This document shows positions 10,600 through 19,848 of a DNA stretch of 64,000 nt, one piece after another. The notes beneath the pieces were generated by a model. That model worked only from the letters and a program-made list of their open reading frames with translations. It had not been told where the DNA came from and made no database searches. The stretch lies in assembly GCF_036711975.1 (NCBI RefSeq), contig NC_091973.1, positions 19,344,001 through 19,408,000 on the forward strand, given 5' to 3'. Origin of the DNA: Onthophagus taurus. Taxonomy: Eukaryota > Arthropoda > Insecta > Coleoptera > Scarabaeidae. Position 1 is the stretch's first letter; the number at the start of each line of letters is the position of its first letter. Position numbers and translations under genes: made by a program.

Positions 10600-11730
10600 C
10601 TACAAATTGTTCTCTACGCGGTGTGGGTGAAAATTTAAACCCGAACCAGATATCAATAATACCCGTTTAGCCACAAAATCATACAATTTCCATTTCCCTC
10701 TCATATTTAAATGAAGGCCATGCCTAGTTTTGTCTAATGTTTTAAGAAACCCATTGACTTCCAGAAAGCTGTTTCCCGTATAATCTATTGATTTCAAGAA
10801 TTTACTAATTTTACAATTAAAGTCAAACATCTTTTTACATATTGTGGGTTTTTTGTCCCAGAAAGGTACAGCAATGAAAATAAGATTACATTTCTCTTTA
10901 ATTACTCTAAGTTTAAGATAAATATCATCAGTAAATATTTTATCTTGAAGAATATCATTGCAGCCTGCTATAATTATAACATAATCATTCCTATTAAAAT
11001 TTTCACATAACAATTGAACATCTTGTATTACATTTGCCATCGTCGCGTTTGGTTTGCATATATTGCAAACTTCGTATTTTTTATTTATATCGTTGTTTAA
11101 ATATTGCGCTAGAATCCTGCCACCATCGCGACCGTGGCTGTCACTTAGTAGCAATATTCTCCCTTTGCTATCTTCTGGGGCAATGCAGGGCGAATTTGGT
11201 ACCCTAGTTTCGTCTATGTTTCGTACCGACTTCCGTACCTCCGTGCCATGATAAGGCAGCTGTTGCCGTCTGGTATTGGTTGACGCCTTGTTCGATGGAT
11301 CTTCGACCGCCGAGTTATTTTTCACTGTTGATTGTACCGACTCGCGAGTTTTATTGAAACAGCACTTAAACTTTGACTGATTTTTCCGTTTATTCATTTT
11401 TGTAATTTGTACTCTTAGGTTGAGGATTTGGTTTTCTAACTCTTTAATTTTGTTGAGCATTCTAAATATAGTTTTATTGTTTAAGGCGGCAACTTTGGTG
11501 TGTTTTGTTTTATTTGGAACTACCGTACATATACTATCTGTTGAGTCGTCCAAATTTTCTAAATTGTCTATATTTTCGTCAGTACTTACAGACAGTGCAT
11601 TAATTAACCTATTTTTTAACTCAACCTTACTTCCATACTCATCCAATCCTAACTTGCAAAGTGCTTCTTTTAGTTCAATTAATTTATAATGTTCAATTTT
11701 AGATTGAGTTTCGTTTTTGTCGTTTGACAT
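10600..11730 (-). CDS. CR1-like ORF1: SAP motif, coiled coil and SGNH-type esterase domain
   Basis: A 376-residue open frame from ATG 11730. Residues about 16-45 fit a SAP-type helix pair (LKEALCKLGLDEYG...LKNRLINAL). Residues about 85-115 are heptad-rich (coiled coil), followed by a basic linker. The C-terminal half is an SGNH-hydrolase-like domain: RILLLSDSHGRDGG (block I, SDS for GDS), IIIAGCNDIL (block III) and HGLHLNMRGKWKL (block V Asp/His region). An ORF1 esterase is typical of CR1-type elements. The SAP motif is less usual and may give DNA binding. It ends 56 bp before the ORF2 start. Confidence 0.82.
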   Translation of the reverse strand: MSNDKNETQSKIEHYKLIELKEALCKLGLDEYGSKVELKNRLINALSVSTDENIDNLENLDDSTDSICTVVPNKTKHTKVAALNNKTIFRMLNKIKELENQILNLRVQITKMNKRKNQSKFKCCFNKTRESVQSTVKNNSAVEDPSNKASTNTRRQQLPYHGTEVRKSVRNIDETRVPNSPCIAPEDSKGRILLLSDSHGRDGGRILAQYLNNDINKKYEVCNICKPNATMANVIQDVQLLCENFNRNDYVIIIAGCNDILQDKIFTDDIYLKLRVIKEKCNLIFIAVPFWDKKPTICKKMFDFNCKISKFLKSIDYTGNSFLEVNGFLKTLDKTRHGLHLNMRGKWKLYDFVAKRVLLISGSGLNFHPHRVENNL

Positions 11731-12046
11731 TTTTAAAGTCGAAAAATAACAGCTTATTTTATATTATTTTTGTTCACTTTTTTATAAGAGGACACCGGTT
11801 TACCCGAAGTAGTGTCTAGCGAAAAACGCCCGTATGTATAATGTACTTACAGATTTACGACCATCAGGGCCTGTAGATCTATTTCACGACACTTCTAATT
11901 AGTATTTTACAAACTTATAGAAAGCACTAACGATTTCTCTATTGGTGAGCACTACTTTACTATTTAAATACACTTACAAACGGGTAAAAACTTCGATTTA
12001 TTTAAGAGCGTGTTGGAGCACGGGCTATTGCACGGGCTATCAATGA
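11731..12046 (-). other. 5' leader of the CR1-like insert
   Basis: Non-coding sequence between the ORF1 start and the insertion boundary. No promoter motif is clear, and no ORF is supported. Confidence 0.5.
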
Positions 12047-13761
12047 CATACCCGGAATATGGGAGACTCGCATGGTTGGTCAGGCCGGGTGTGCTGCGCG
12101 ACGTATATAATTTGTGTTTAGAGTCCAAGCGTTTTCCGCGAACGTGGAAACGGGCCGTGGCGGTGGTGTTACTCAAAAACAAACTAAAACCGGCATCGGA
12201 CCCTAAGTCTTATCGGGCCATTTCCTTGCTTCCAGTGTTGGGCAAGATTTTTGAAAAGTTGCTCTGGAGAAAAATCGATCTGTGCTACTCGGAGAATGTT
12301 GGTCATAACCCCAGGCAATTCGGGTTCAAATCCGGGTCCAGTACGATAGACGCAATTAACGCGGTTAGACGCCTGGTGTCGCGATCGGACGCAAAATATG
12401 TTTTGGGCGTCTTTATAGATATAAGTGCGGCATTTGACAATCTTCGTTGGACATCTATTCTGCGCACTAGCAACTATTCTGCGACTAGCGCGAGTGCCCG
12501 GTAATATTTATGAAGTAATAAGGGATTACTTCCGGGAGAGGGTGGTAACGATGTCGTCGGAGGTGGGCTGTGTGGAGAGGGAGGCAACCAGGGGCTGCCC
12601 GCAGGGATCGGTCCTTGGACCCCGATTCTGGAATCTTGTCCTGGACGAGCTTCTGGAGATACGGATGCCGGGGGTGGAGGCAGTCGCGTACGCGGATGAT
12701 ATCCTCTTCTTGGTGTCCGGGGATAGCCGTGCGGCGCTGGAGCGGACGGGGGAAGGGGCGCTGTCGAGGGTGGATCGCTGGGTCCAGTCCAATGGGTTGG
12801 AGGTGTCGGGTGCCAAGTCTCAGATGATACTGCTGAAGGGCAGGATGAGTAGGCGTCCCATACTGCGGCTTGGTACTGAGAACATAGTGTATAAAACATC
12901 GGTAAAGTATCTGGGGGTCGTACTGGATGAACGATTTAGTTTCATGCCTCACTTACAGTATGTAAGGGATAGGGTGCTTGTGTTTGTGGAACGGTTGAGG
13001 CGAGTGTTGCGGTGTGAATGGGGGCTAAGTAGGAAGGCCATGGGTGTTGTATATGAGGGATTGTTTTTGAATGTCTGTTTGTATGGGGTACAGGCGTGGG
13101 GGAAAGAGTGGCTAATAGCCACTTTAACCGGAGGTTGGTCTCGATACAGCGGTCAATGTTGCTCGCAATGTTGCCGCTGTGTCGGACGGCCTCCAACGTT
13201 GCGTTGCAGGTATTGGCAGGGTGTCCCCCTATCGACTTGGTGGCGGCTGGCAGATACGTGCAATATTGGGCCGGAAAGGGGGTGGATTGCTCGGTGCTTG
13301 GGCTACGGGGACCGCCTCCTGCGACTTCTAGGGCGAGGTGTAGAAGGATGATGATGAACGCAATATCTCAGAAATAGCAAGAGAGGTGGGAAGATGGGGA
13401 GCACGGGAGAATAACCTTCCGTTTCGTGCCTGTGGTGCGGTGTGGGTGGCCCAACTGGGTGAGATTTGGTCTACATCTGGGATTCGCCTTGACCGGCCAT
13501 GGTCCGATCCGTGCGCTTCACAGACTGGGTTTGGAGGATTGTAACAAATGCTCTTGTGGCGCCGTAGAATCGGTTGAGCATATGTTGGGTGAGTGCGATA
13601 AGTATTTAAGGTTAAGGAATGAGTGTGTGAGTGATTTGGGATTGAGTGTTTGGGAAGAACTAGATTGGAGTAAAATTATGTATAATAAACTTACGTTTAA
13701 TGTCTTTAAAAAATATATAGATGCACTCTTCGCCATTAGGAGAATGGAGTGCGCTTTGTAG
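12047..13761 (+). pseudogene. R1-like ORF2, 3' half (RT core to cysteine-histidine domain), left arm
   Basis: The frame resumes with PEYGRLAWLVRPGV, then YRAISLLPVLGKIFEKLL, QFGFKSGSSTIDA and VFIDISAAFDN. A shared frameshift near 12460 (both arms) moves the reading frame to RGCPQGSVLGPRFWN, YADDILFL and KYLGVVLDERFSF. A second shift near 13110 is followed by an in-frame TAG at 13375..13377, probably a former Trp. The C-terminus has LTGHGPIRALHRLGL and CSCGAVESVEHMLGEC, the Cys-His block of the R1 group. The catalytic YADD is present here but deleted in the right arm. Confidence 0.88.
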
Positions 13762-14476
13762 TGACGGAAGTCGCAGTTACTGGACGTCTCTGAAATGACA
13801 CAACTGTTATTATTTTAAGTTTAATGTATAAATTGTAAATTGTAAATATGTAAGTAAATATATTTGTGGGTAGGTGCTGAATGTTGAGTTAGGAGTGGAT
13901 TGGAGAATGGTGGACCGGGTGGCTGATCGCTGGTCACTGGGGCGGAAGTCCTGGGGACGGTGCTGCCTGTGCGACGCTGCCTTTGGCCTGGGGACCCTGT
14001 TGGGGTTGCTGGCCGGTGCGCTAGGCCTTCCCCTGCTGCCTCCTTTCCCCTCATCGGGCTATAAACGCTGGGGGGGTGGGGAGGCGGGGGGTGGACCATT
14101 GGGTACTGTGGGGTCGGCGTGGCCGGCTGGTAGGTGTCCCTTCGGTCGCCGGGGGGGACGCGCGCTAGGGAGTGTGGCCGCTGCTTGGGATGGAAGCCCT
14201 GGGAGGGGCGGTCGGCGCGATGGTGCGCCTTTCGTGGTGTGTCTGGGCGGGGTGAGTACAAATGCTTAATGTTGTCTTGCGTTGGTCCTTGTTTGTTTAG
14301 GCTGCGATGGTTGGACAGTGGTTTCGCTGGTACGTGGGGCCCCGCCTCCACGTGGCAGGGACGGTAACTTCCCCCTCGGGGGAAGGCTAAGTGGGCTGTG
14401 TATATGAGAGAGAGAGATTGGAGCGGCAATGGGCTATGCCTTAATGCCGCATGTTGCGTTGAGTATGTTGTGTGTG
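13762..14476 (+). other. 3' UTR of the R1-like element, left arm
   Basis: Sequence from the ORF2 stop to a (gt)n tail at about 14468..14480. The first 100 bp are AT-rich and 13860..14400 is strikingly G-rich. It is open for 131 residues at 13874..14269, but the composition (Gly, Arg, Trp, Ala) and position argue against a real protein. It ends at the second copy of the 73-bp direct repeat. Confidence 0.6.
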
Positions 14477-14549
14477 TGTGCTGGGCGAACGGCCGCTGCT
14501 TCGTTTCCCGAAGAGTTGGTCTGTTGAAGAGGGCAATCTCTGTTCCAAT
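14477..14549. repeat. Candidate 73-bp target-site duplication, copy 2 (left arm)
   Basis: Direct repeat of 1415..1487. It lies within the zinc-knuckle to protease region of Gypsy-A and abuts the (gt)n tail of the R1-like element. Confidence 0.75.
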
Positions 14550-15029
14550 AATACCCTAGGCAGTACCAACAGCGGGGTGGCTCCTTTTTCTTCGATATCC
14601 CGGGATCGGCTGTTGTCGACTTAACCCTTTGTTGGGTCGAGGTAGATTGCTTAAGCACACCGGATTTCCTGAGCAGGGTCTCCGTACGAATAGCTTGATT
14701 CCGCAATTTGATTAAGCTAGCCGGCGTCTTGGTTATATGCAGCTGTCACTGGGGAAGCAGTGAAGCCACCATCATAGCGATGTCGTCGTCGGGTTTACGG
14801 CGGAGGCGCTGTGCTTGCAAGTGTTTCCTCTTAAGGAACACCTGGACGGACTCGTCTGCACGCTGTTGCCTGCTGAAGTACTGGCCATTAATCTGCGCCA
14901 GTATTTGCGGGCTGTTAAATCTGTCTAACAACGCCTGGTGGAACGCTGCGAAGGTCAACCCTAGATCGTCATACGCTGTCCACCACGTAGCGAGTTCTCC
15001 CCGAAGGCAGCGAGCAGCCTGTTCCGTTA
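14477..15029 (-). pseudogene. Gypsy-A gag fragment with zinc knuckle, left arm
   Basis: Read on the minus strand: a capsid-like piece (LTEQAARCLRGELATWW..., LDRFNSPQILAQ, DESVQVFLKRKHLQAQRLR) in the 14746..15192 frame, then after a frame break the segment with CWYCLGYYWNRDCP, a divergent CCHC knuckle. The first 50 or so residues of the 148-residue frame (from position 15192) are not gag. They are translated from the truncated Gypsy-B LTR at 15030..15251 read in antisense. Gypsy-A has therefore lost its gag N-terminus and 5' LTR. Its pol half is at 1..1487. Confidence 0.8.
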
Positions 15030-15251
15030 GGTTAGTTAAATTGTTTAAAACCGACAAGTTGTGTTTATTCAGGTAGTTACACAAGGTGTTATAATCACCT
15101 GCATACTTTGAATAGTACTTATATTTTATTTTGTTGTTTCTTGTAATTACAGTTGTAAAACACTGCATAATACATGTTGGTTTATTTGACATAACCTAAA
15201 AAACCCTACATCAAATTAAGATCGAAGTTTGATTTAAAATACAAACTTACA
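15030..15251 (+). repeat. Truncated 5' LTR of Gypsy-B (left arm)
   Basis: 222 bp identical to the last 221 bp of the complete LTR at 19013..19424 apart from a 1-bp run difference, ending in the same CAAACTTACA. The first ~190 bp of the LTR are missing, replaced directly by Gypsy-A gag. The Gypsy-B internal region starts right after it, with gag ATG at 15265. Confidence 0.88.
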
Positions 15252-15264
15252 AATAAACACAACT

Positions 15265-16017
15265 ATGGCAGACGTCAAGGCAAAATTTCACTTTGTATCG
15301 GAAACATTGGACACAAAAACCACGATTGTAAAAGTAAAATCTATTCAACTGTTGGACCAGCACGATATCTACGTTTTTCCTGCGGACTCACAGACGAACG
15401 TACAACACCAACAACTTTTCGAGCATGCAATCACAAAGGGAGTTGTAAAAAGCTTAAAAGCACGCAATAAATTTCGCAAGGTGGTTATCACCCTAAAGGA
15501 GAATAAGCTGAGGGACGTTTACTTGGATGAAGAAGGTAATGTTGTTTTTGACGGAATCTATTTGGAGTGCGTTCAGGTTGACATTGCCACCCCGCCTTTT
15601 TCCTCCCAACAAACAATTTCTTTTCCTAATAAATCGATTCATTCGATCTCAAAGAATATGGTGTTAGAAATATTTAATGGAAAAAATTTCAATGCTGGTG
15701 AATGGTTAAAAACTTTCGAAAGAGAATGTCACCGCCTCGATGTAAGTGAAGAGAAACATGCAGAGGTTTTAAGGTTATTTTTGGAGGGTTCAGCTTTGGA
15801 ATGGTACTCGATTTTTTTAAAAACTCACTCTCTAATTTACGCATGGGAATTTTGGAATAATTCATTCCTTAATACTTTCGACGTAAAAAATTGGGCCGAA
15901 ATTTCTTACGCATATAATTTTAAATATCTGAATGGTTTATTTTTAGATTTTGCATTAAAAAAGAGAAATCTACTATTAGACGTAGATCCAAAATTAACAA
16001 TGGACTCGCAGACGTAG
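15265..16017 (+). CDS. Gypsy-B gag (capsid) fragment, left arm
   Basis: A 250-residue frame from ATG 15265, 14 bp after the truncated LTR. The C-terminal half (FNGKNFNAGEWLKTFERECHR..., LFLEGSALEWYS, FNTFDVKNWAEIS after a small gap, DFALKKRNLLLDVDP) has the shape of a retrotransposon gag capsid domain. The N-terminal ~130 residues are less recognisable. The frame breaks at 16017, and the gag tail and nucleocapsid continue in another frame at 16026. The right-arm twin (38843..39595) differs by a visible Arg-to-Lys change. Confidence 0.8.
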   Translation: MADVKAKFHFVSETLDTKTTIVKVKSIQLLDQHDIYVFPADSQTNVQHQQLFEHAITKGVVKSLKARNKFRKVVITLKENKLRDVYLDEEGNVVFDGIYLECVQVDIATPPFSSQQTISFPNKSIHSISKNMVLEIFNGKNFNAGEWLKTFERECHRLDVSEEKHAEVLRLFLEGSALEWYSIFLKTHSLIYAWEFWNNSFLNTFDVKNWAEISYAYNFKYLNGLFLDFALKKRNLLLDVDPKLTMDSQT

Positions 16018-16025
16018 ACACCTTA

Positions 16026-16295
16026 ATGTCAGTCTTAAGACAAATTGAACCATTAGAAAGAAAAAAGAACGAAACTTCAAACGACAAAGGAATTTCGAGC
16101 AAACAAAAGGATAATAATAAGAACACTGCATGCTCATATTGTGAAAAGAAGGGTTTTCCAAATAGATCTCATTCTGAAAGCGTATGTCGTACAAAAATGA
16201 ATGATCTGAAGAAAAATAGTAATGATAAAATTAGAATGGCAAACAATGCCGAAATACAAGATTCAATTTCCTTGCACGATGAGGCAAAAAACTAA
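16026..16295 (+). pseudogene. Gypsy-B gag C-terminus / nucleocapsid, left arm
   Basis: An 89-residue frame continuing gag after a frameshift near 16012. It contains CSYCEKKGFPNRSHSESVC, a Cys-Cys-His-Cys knuckle with a lengthened Cys-His spacing, in a Lys/Asn-rich context. The protease frame follows after 16300. Confidence 0.7.
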
Positions 16296-16299
16296 TTTG

Positions 16300-19012
16300 C
16301 CCCCCACTTATAAAATTAAGGGTACTCATAAACGATATACCAGCGATCGGTTTATACGATTCCGGTTCAAACATATCGCTAATAAATTATGAGTTCTTCG
16401 TCAAACGAAAATTAGATAAAAATGAAAGTGGGGGCATTATAAAAACAATCGCAGGAAACTCGAAATCAGAGGGCACAGTTTCGATAAAACTGCGGATTTT
16501 CAATATTACTGAGACATTTAAATTTTTTATTATAAAAAGCAACTCTTTTAAAGAAGATGTATTATTGGGTTTGGATTGTATTAAAAAGTTCAAATTGTGC
16601 CAAGATGAACATTTAAAAATTAGTCAAAATTTAGATAAAATAGTAAATATAGTAAAAGAAACAACGGAGGTAGTTAATTTTTCAAATATTGACACAACTC
16701 CAGAAGTAAAAAAAATTCTTGAGAATCTTGATGATATATTCGCTAAAGGAAAGTTTGATGTAGGTACAGTTGGTAACTATGAAGCGAGAATTAAACTCAC
16801 GGAAAATAAATATGCAAGAAAACCTTATAAATGCTCCTTGCAAGATCAAATAGAAAAAAAATTGATAGAAATTCTGCGTTCTGGTCAATACCATTACGTG
16901 ATAAAGATAAATACAAAACAGCCTTCGTCACGCACCACGGACACTGGCAATGGTGCTGTTTACCTTTTGGCCTAAAAACCGCACCAGCAATTTTTCAAAG
17001 AATTTTGTCTGGTTTATTAAGAAAATTTAAATTGATTGATTTCGCCGTAAATTATATCGATGATATATTGATTTTTTCGGAAAACTACGATGATCATTTA
17101 AATCATATAAAACAAACTTTGGGGCTTTAAGAAAAAGTGGTTTTAAATTGAATTTAACAAAATACTCGTTTCCTAAAAACAGCGTTACATACCTAGGTCA
17201 CGAAATAAGCTACAACACTATTAAACCCCTAAACAATAATGTTATAGCAATAAAAAACTTTCCTAAACCAAAGACTAGAAAAAATATACGACAATTCTTA
17301 GGCAAAATAAACTTTTACTTACAGTACATACCAAAATCATCAATTCTACTAGAGCCATTTCACAATCTTCTGAGAAAAAATGTAGATTTTAATTGGTCGG
17401 ATATTTGCCAAAAGAATTTCGATGAAGTAAAGGATTATTTATGTTCAGAACCGATACTAGCAATATTTGATCCAACATTAGAAATTCATATTTATACCGA
17501 TGCGTCCATAGAGGGAGTCGGTGCAATATTTAAACAACCGCAAGCAAATAATGTTTTAAAACCGGTATTTTACTTTTCTCGAAAACTGACGAAATCACAG
17601 AAAATGAAAAAGGCCATTTTCATTGAGTGCCTCGCGATAAAAGAAGCCATATTGTACTGGCAGTATTACTTAATTGGCAACAAATTTATCATCCACTCTG
17701 ATCATAAACCTTTAGAGAATTTCAAGATAAAAAATTGTACAGATCCGGAACTAAGACAGATCCTAAACTATATTTCACAGTTTGAATTTGAAATAAAATA
17801 CAACCCAGGTACGGAAAACTTGGAAGCAGATAGTCTTTCCAGAAACCCGGTGCTAGAGGAAAAAGAAACTGACGGTGATAGTTCTGCAATAAAAATAGTT
17901 AACTTTGTACAAATAGATGACATCAGGAACGACCAGAAAAATCTGAAAATCAATGACAAGTGTGAGATTTATGACGATATATTATACATAAAATTAAATA
18001 ACAGGAAAAAAATCTGGTTATCTGAAAACTTTGGGATAAATCTCATAAATAAAGTTCATAATGCGTTAGGCCATATTGGCACAAAACAACTGGAATTAAT
18101 GATAGCCCGTAAATTCTATTTCAAAAACATTTACAAACACATTAAACTATTATGTCGTTCATGCGAAACATGCATAAAAAAGAAAACGAGATGTGGAAAT
18201 TACAAAGCTCCATTATCACAGTTGGGTCCAGCCTCCAGACCTTTCGAAATAATATTTACATCTCATCATTGACCATTTTACTAAATACGCCTTTCTTAAC
18301 ACGTCAAAAACGCAAGACTCATCAGATTTTATAAAGATAGTTAAAAGTATTCAAGATGATGAACAAATAGACACATTACTGGCTGATCAATATTCGGGTA
18401 TAAATTCAACAGATTTCAAAGAATATTTAAATTCAAAACAGATAAAGCTAATCTTCACCGCAGTAGATTGCGCGTTTTCTAACGGCTAGAACGAAAGGAC
18501 AAACCAAACATTGGTAAACAGAATCAGATGTAAGATTTATAATAATAAGTCCAGAGCATGGTCGACTCTAGCTGAAGAATGTGTTGATGAGTATAATAAC
18601 ACTATCCACAGTTCCACGGGTTTTACTCCGAATTATCTTTTAACAGGCATTGACAATTCCTTTCCGAAAGAACTAACTAAAAACAACTTGGAAAATTTAA
18701 CGGAAAACAGGAAAATCGCTTTAGAAAACTCGAAAAAAGCTCATGCACAAAATAAACAATACTATGATAAAAACTCCAGTATCCTAAAATATAATGAAGA
18801 AGATTTGGTTTACATTGTAAGTGGGAGTAAAGAAAATAGAAAAAAATCAGAACCGATTAGATCCGGAATGTACAAGATAAGAAAAAAAATATCCGATTTG
18901 ATTTACCTTATAGACAGCGATCGCAGGAAGGGAGAATCGAATTTTTATCACGCAAACAAGCTGGTTCCTTACCATTCATCCTCTACTTCATCATCAGGGG
19001 GGGGAGGGGGGA
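16300..19012 (+). pseudogene. Gypsy-B pol (protease, RT, RNase H, integrase), left arm
   Basis: Order on the plus strand: protease (LYDSGSNISLI near 16350), RT, RNase H (IYTDASIEGVGAIF), integrase zinc region (GHIGTKQLELMIARKFY...CRSCETC) and core with IDHFTKYAF, ending near the polypurine tract. RT keeps SAFWSIPL, LPFGLKTAPAIFQ and YIDDILIFS but lacks about 60 residues between QIEKK and SAFWSIPL, an internal deletion near 16860. Frame breaks lie near 16860, 17130 and 18265. A TAG at 18487..18489 replaces Gln in the NG-x-NERTNQT block. All these lesions are shared with the right arm, so the element was dead before the arms duplicated. Confidence 0.87.
18997..19012 (+). promoter_or_regulatory. 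Polypurine tract of Gypsy-B
   Basis: A G-rich purine run directly abuts the TG start of the 3' LTR at 19013, the usual plus-strand priming site of LTR retrotransposons. Confidence 0.8.
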
Positions 19013-19424
19013 TGTAAGTTTGACGCCTTTTCAAACTAGACCGTCTGTACATTCACCATACGAATAGTGTTGACGGTTGGTGGAGAAGATCCCTGTTATC
19101 GACAGTGTACCGGTTTGGCCGGTTCGGTTCGTCTCGTGACACCGAGAGGGAGTCGCGGAGAGAGAGGCTGGCAGTTCGTGGATTTTTGTTGGAAACTTTT
19201 AGTGGTTAGTTAAATTGTTTAAAACCGACAAGTTGTGTTTATTCAGGTAGTTACACAAGGTGTTATAATCACCTGCATACTTTGAATAGTACTTATATTT
19301 TATTTTGTTGTTTCTTGTAATTACAGTTGTAAAACACTGCATAATACATGTTGGTTTATTTGACATAACCTAAAAACCCTACATCAAATTAAGATCGAAG
19401 TTTGATTTAAAATACAAACTTACA
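19013..19424 (+). repeat. 3' LTR of Gypsy-B (left arm), complete
   Basis: 412 bp beginning TGTAAGTTTG and ending CAAACTTACA, a perfect 10-bp inverted terminus with the canonical TG...CA. The last 221 bp match the truncated 5' LTR at 15030..15251. The right-arm twin is 35429..35849, which carries 9 extra bases near 35650. Confidence 0.92.
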
Positions 19425-19848
19425 CTTATAATAGGGCGTAGGTGGTAACTGACGGCAGCTGGCAATTTCACCCCCTTAAATACTAAGTCAGTGGAAATTT
19501 CCAGCGTTTTGATTAGTCGAAGTGGGGGGATCCAATCAGCGCTGAGTCCGATCGGCGCACGAGCGGTGGTTGTGGTAACATTTTTGTTACCGGAGATGGG
19601 GGAGGAGAGTAAACACGTGGTGGAGTCAATTTCCAAAAACGCTTAACTTGGTTTTTTATTTACAATTTACAATACTTTTCTACACGAGATTAATATAGAA
19701 ACGATGTTTGTAGTATAATGTCCTCTGAGTCGAACGGCCTTCCTTTTTAACTCGGCTCCATGAATGCCGACCAATGGGGTGCGTCCGACCATTCGGCACG
19801 GCCTTCCCAGTGTTGGAAGGGAAGGTAAGCGTGGTAACACCCCCTCCC
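19425..19848. other. Inner flank of the left arm and start of the spacer
   Basis: 19425..19584 is the innermost part of the inverted repeat; its partner is split at 33711..33813 and 35390..35428 by the Jockey-type fragment. From 19585 sequence is unique to the spacer. No gene is visible. 19640..19700 is AT-rich and may be 3' sequence of Gypsy-C. Confidence 0.6.

Larger units (their letters stand above)
7505..12046 (-). mobile_element. CR1-group non-LTR element inserted in the R1-like ORF2 (left arm only)
   Basis: The right arm preserves the empty site: 'gatggtatatacccggaatatg' is continuous there in the R1-like coding sense, whereas here it is split between 7504 and 12047, with at most a 3-bp 'ata' duplication. 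The insertion reads on the minus strand: 5' leader about 11731..12046, ORF1 (SAP and SGNH), ORF2 (EN and RT), a long repetitive tail and a T-run at 7510..7530 marking the poly(A) end. Because it is absent from the other arm, it inserted after the duplication or was precisely absent from the copied template. Confidence 0.9.
1488..14476 (+). mobile_element. R1-clade non-LTR retrotransposon, left-arm copy (with nested insertions)
   Basis: The element spans from the 5' leader through ORF1 (about 4665..6149), ORF2 (from 6154, resuming at 12047 and ending at 13761) and a 3' UTR to 14476. It is interrupted by the foldback-like unit (2206..4664) and the CR1-like insertion (7505..12046). ORF1 zinc knuckles, an APE-type endonuclease, an RT and a C-terminal cysteine-histidine block without RNase H are the domain order of R1/TRAS/Waldo-type elements. 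It lies inside Gypsy-A between two 73-bp direct repeats. Confidence 0.85.
1..19584. repeat. Left arm of giant inverted repeat
   Basis: The reverse complement of this segment recurs at 33711..48839. Bases 1-9 pair with 48831-48839, and the inner edge is at 19584, where the two sequences diverge after a shared stretch ending in 'gtggtaacatttt'. Matching features keep a constant coordinate sum over long stretches (48840, 50108, 49767, 49931, then about 54860), and each jump marks an arm-specific insertion or deletion. The arm continues beyond the window start. It contains Gypsy-A, the R1-like element, the foldback-like unit and Gypsy-B, plus a private 4.5 kb CR1-like insertion. Confidence 0.95.

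Noticed and set aside
12474..12952. Long minus-strand frames of 141 and 155 residues opposite the R1-like RT
   Set aside because: They are antisense shadows of the RT coding frame (CPQGSVLGP and YADD are on the plus strand).
13821..14429. 202-residue Pro/His/Arg-rich minus-strand frame (and the partner frames at 13874..14269)
   Set aside because: It lies in the G-rich 3' UTR of the R1-like element, has low-complexity composition, and its right-arm twin is interrupted. Best explained by base composition.
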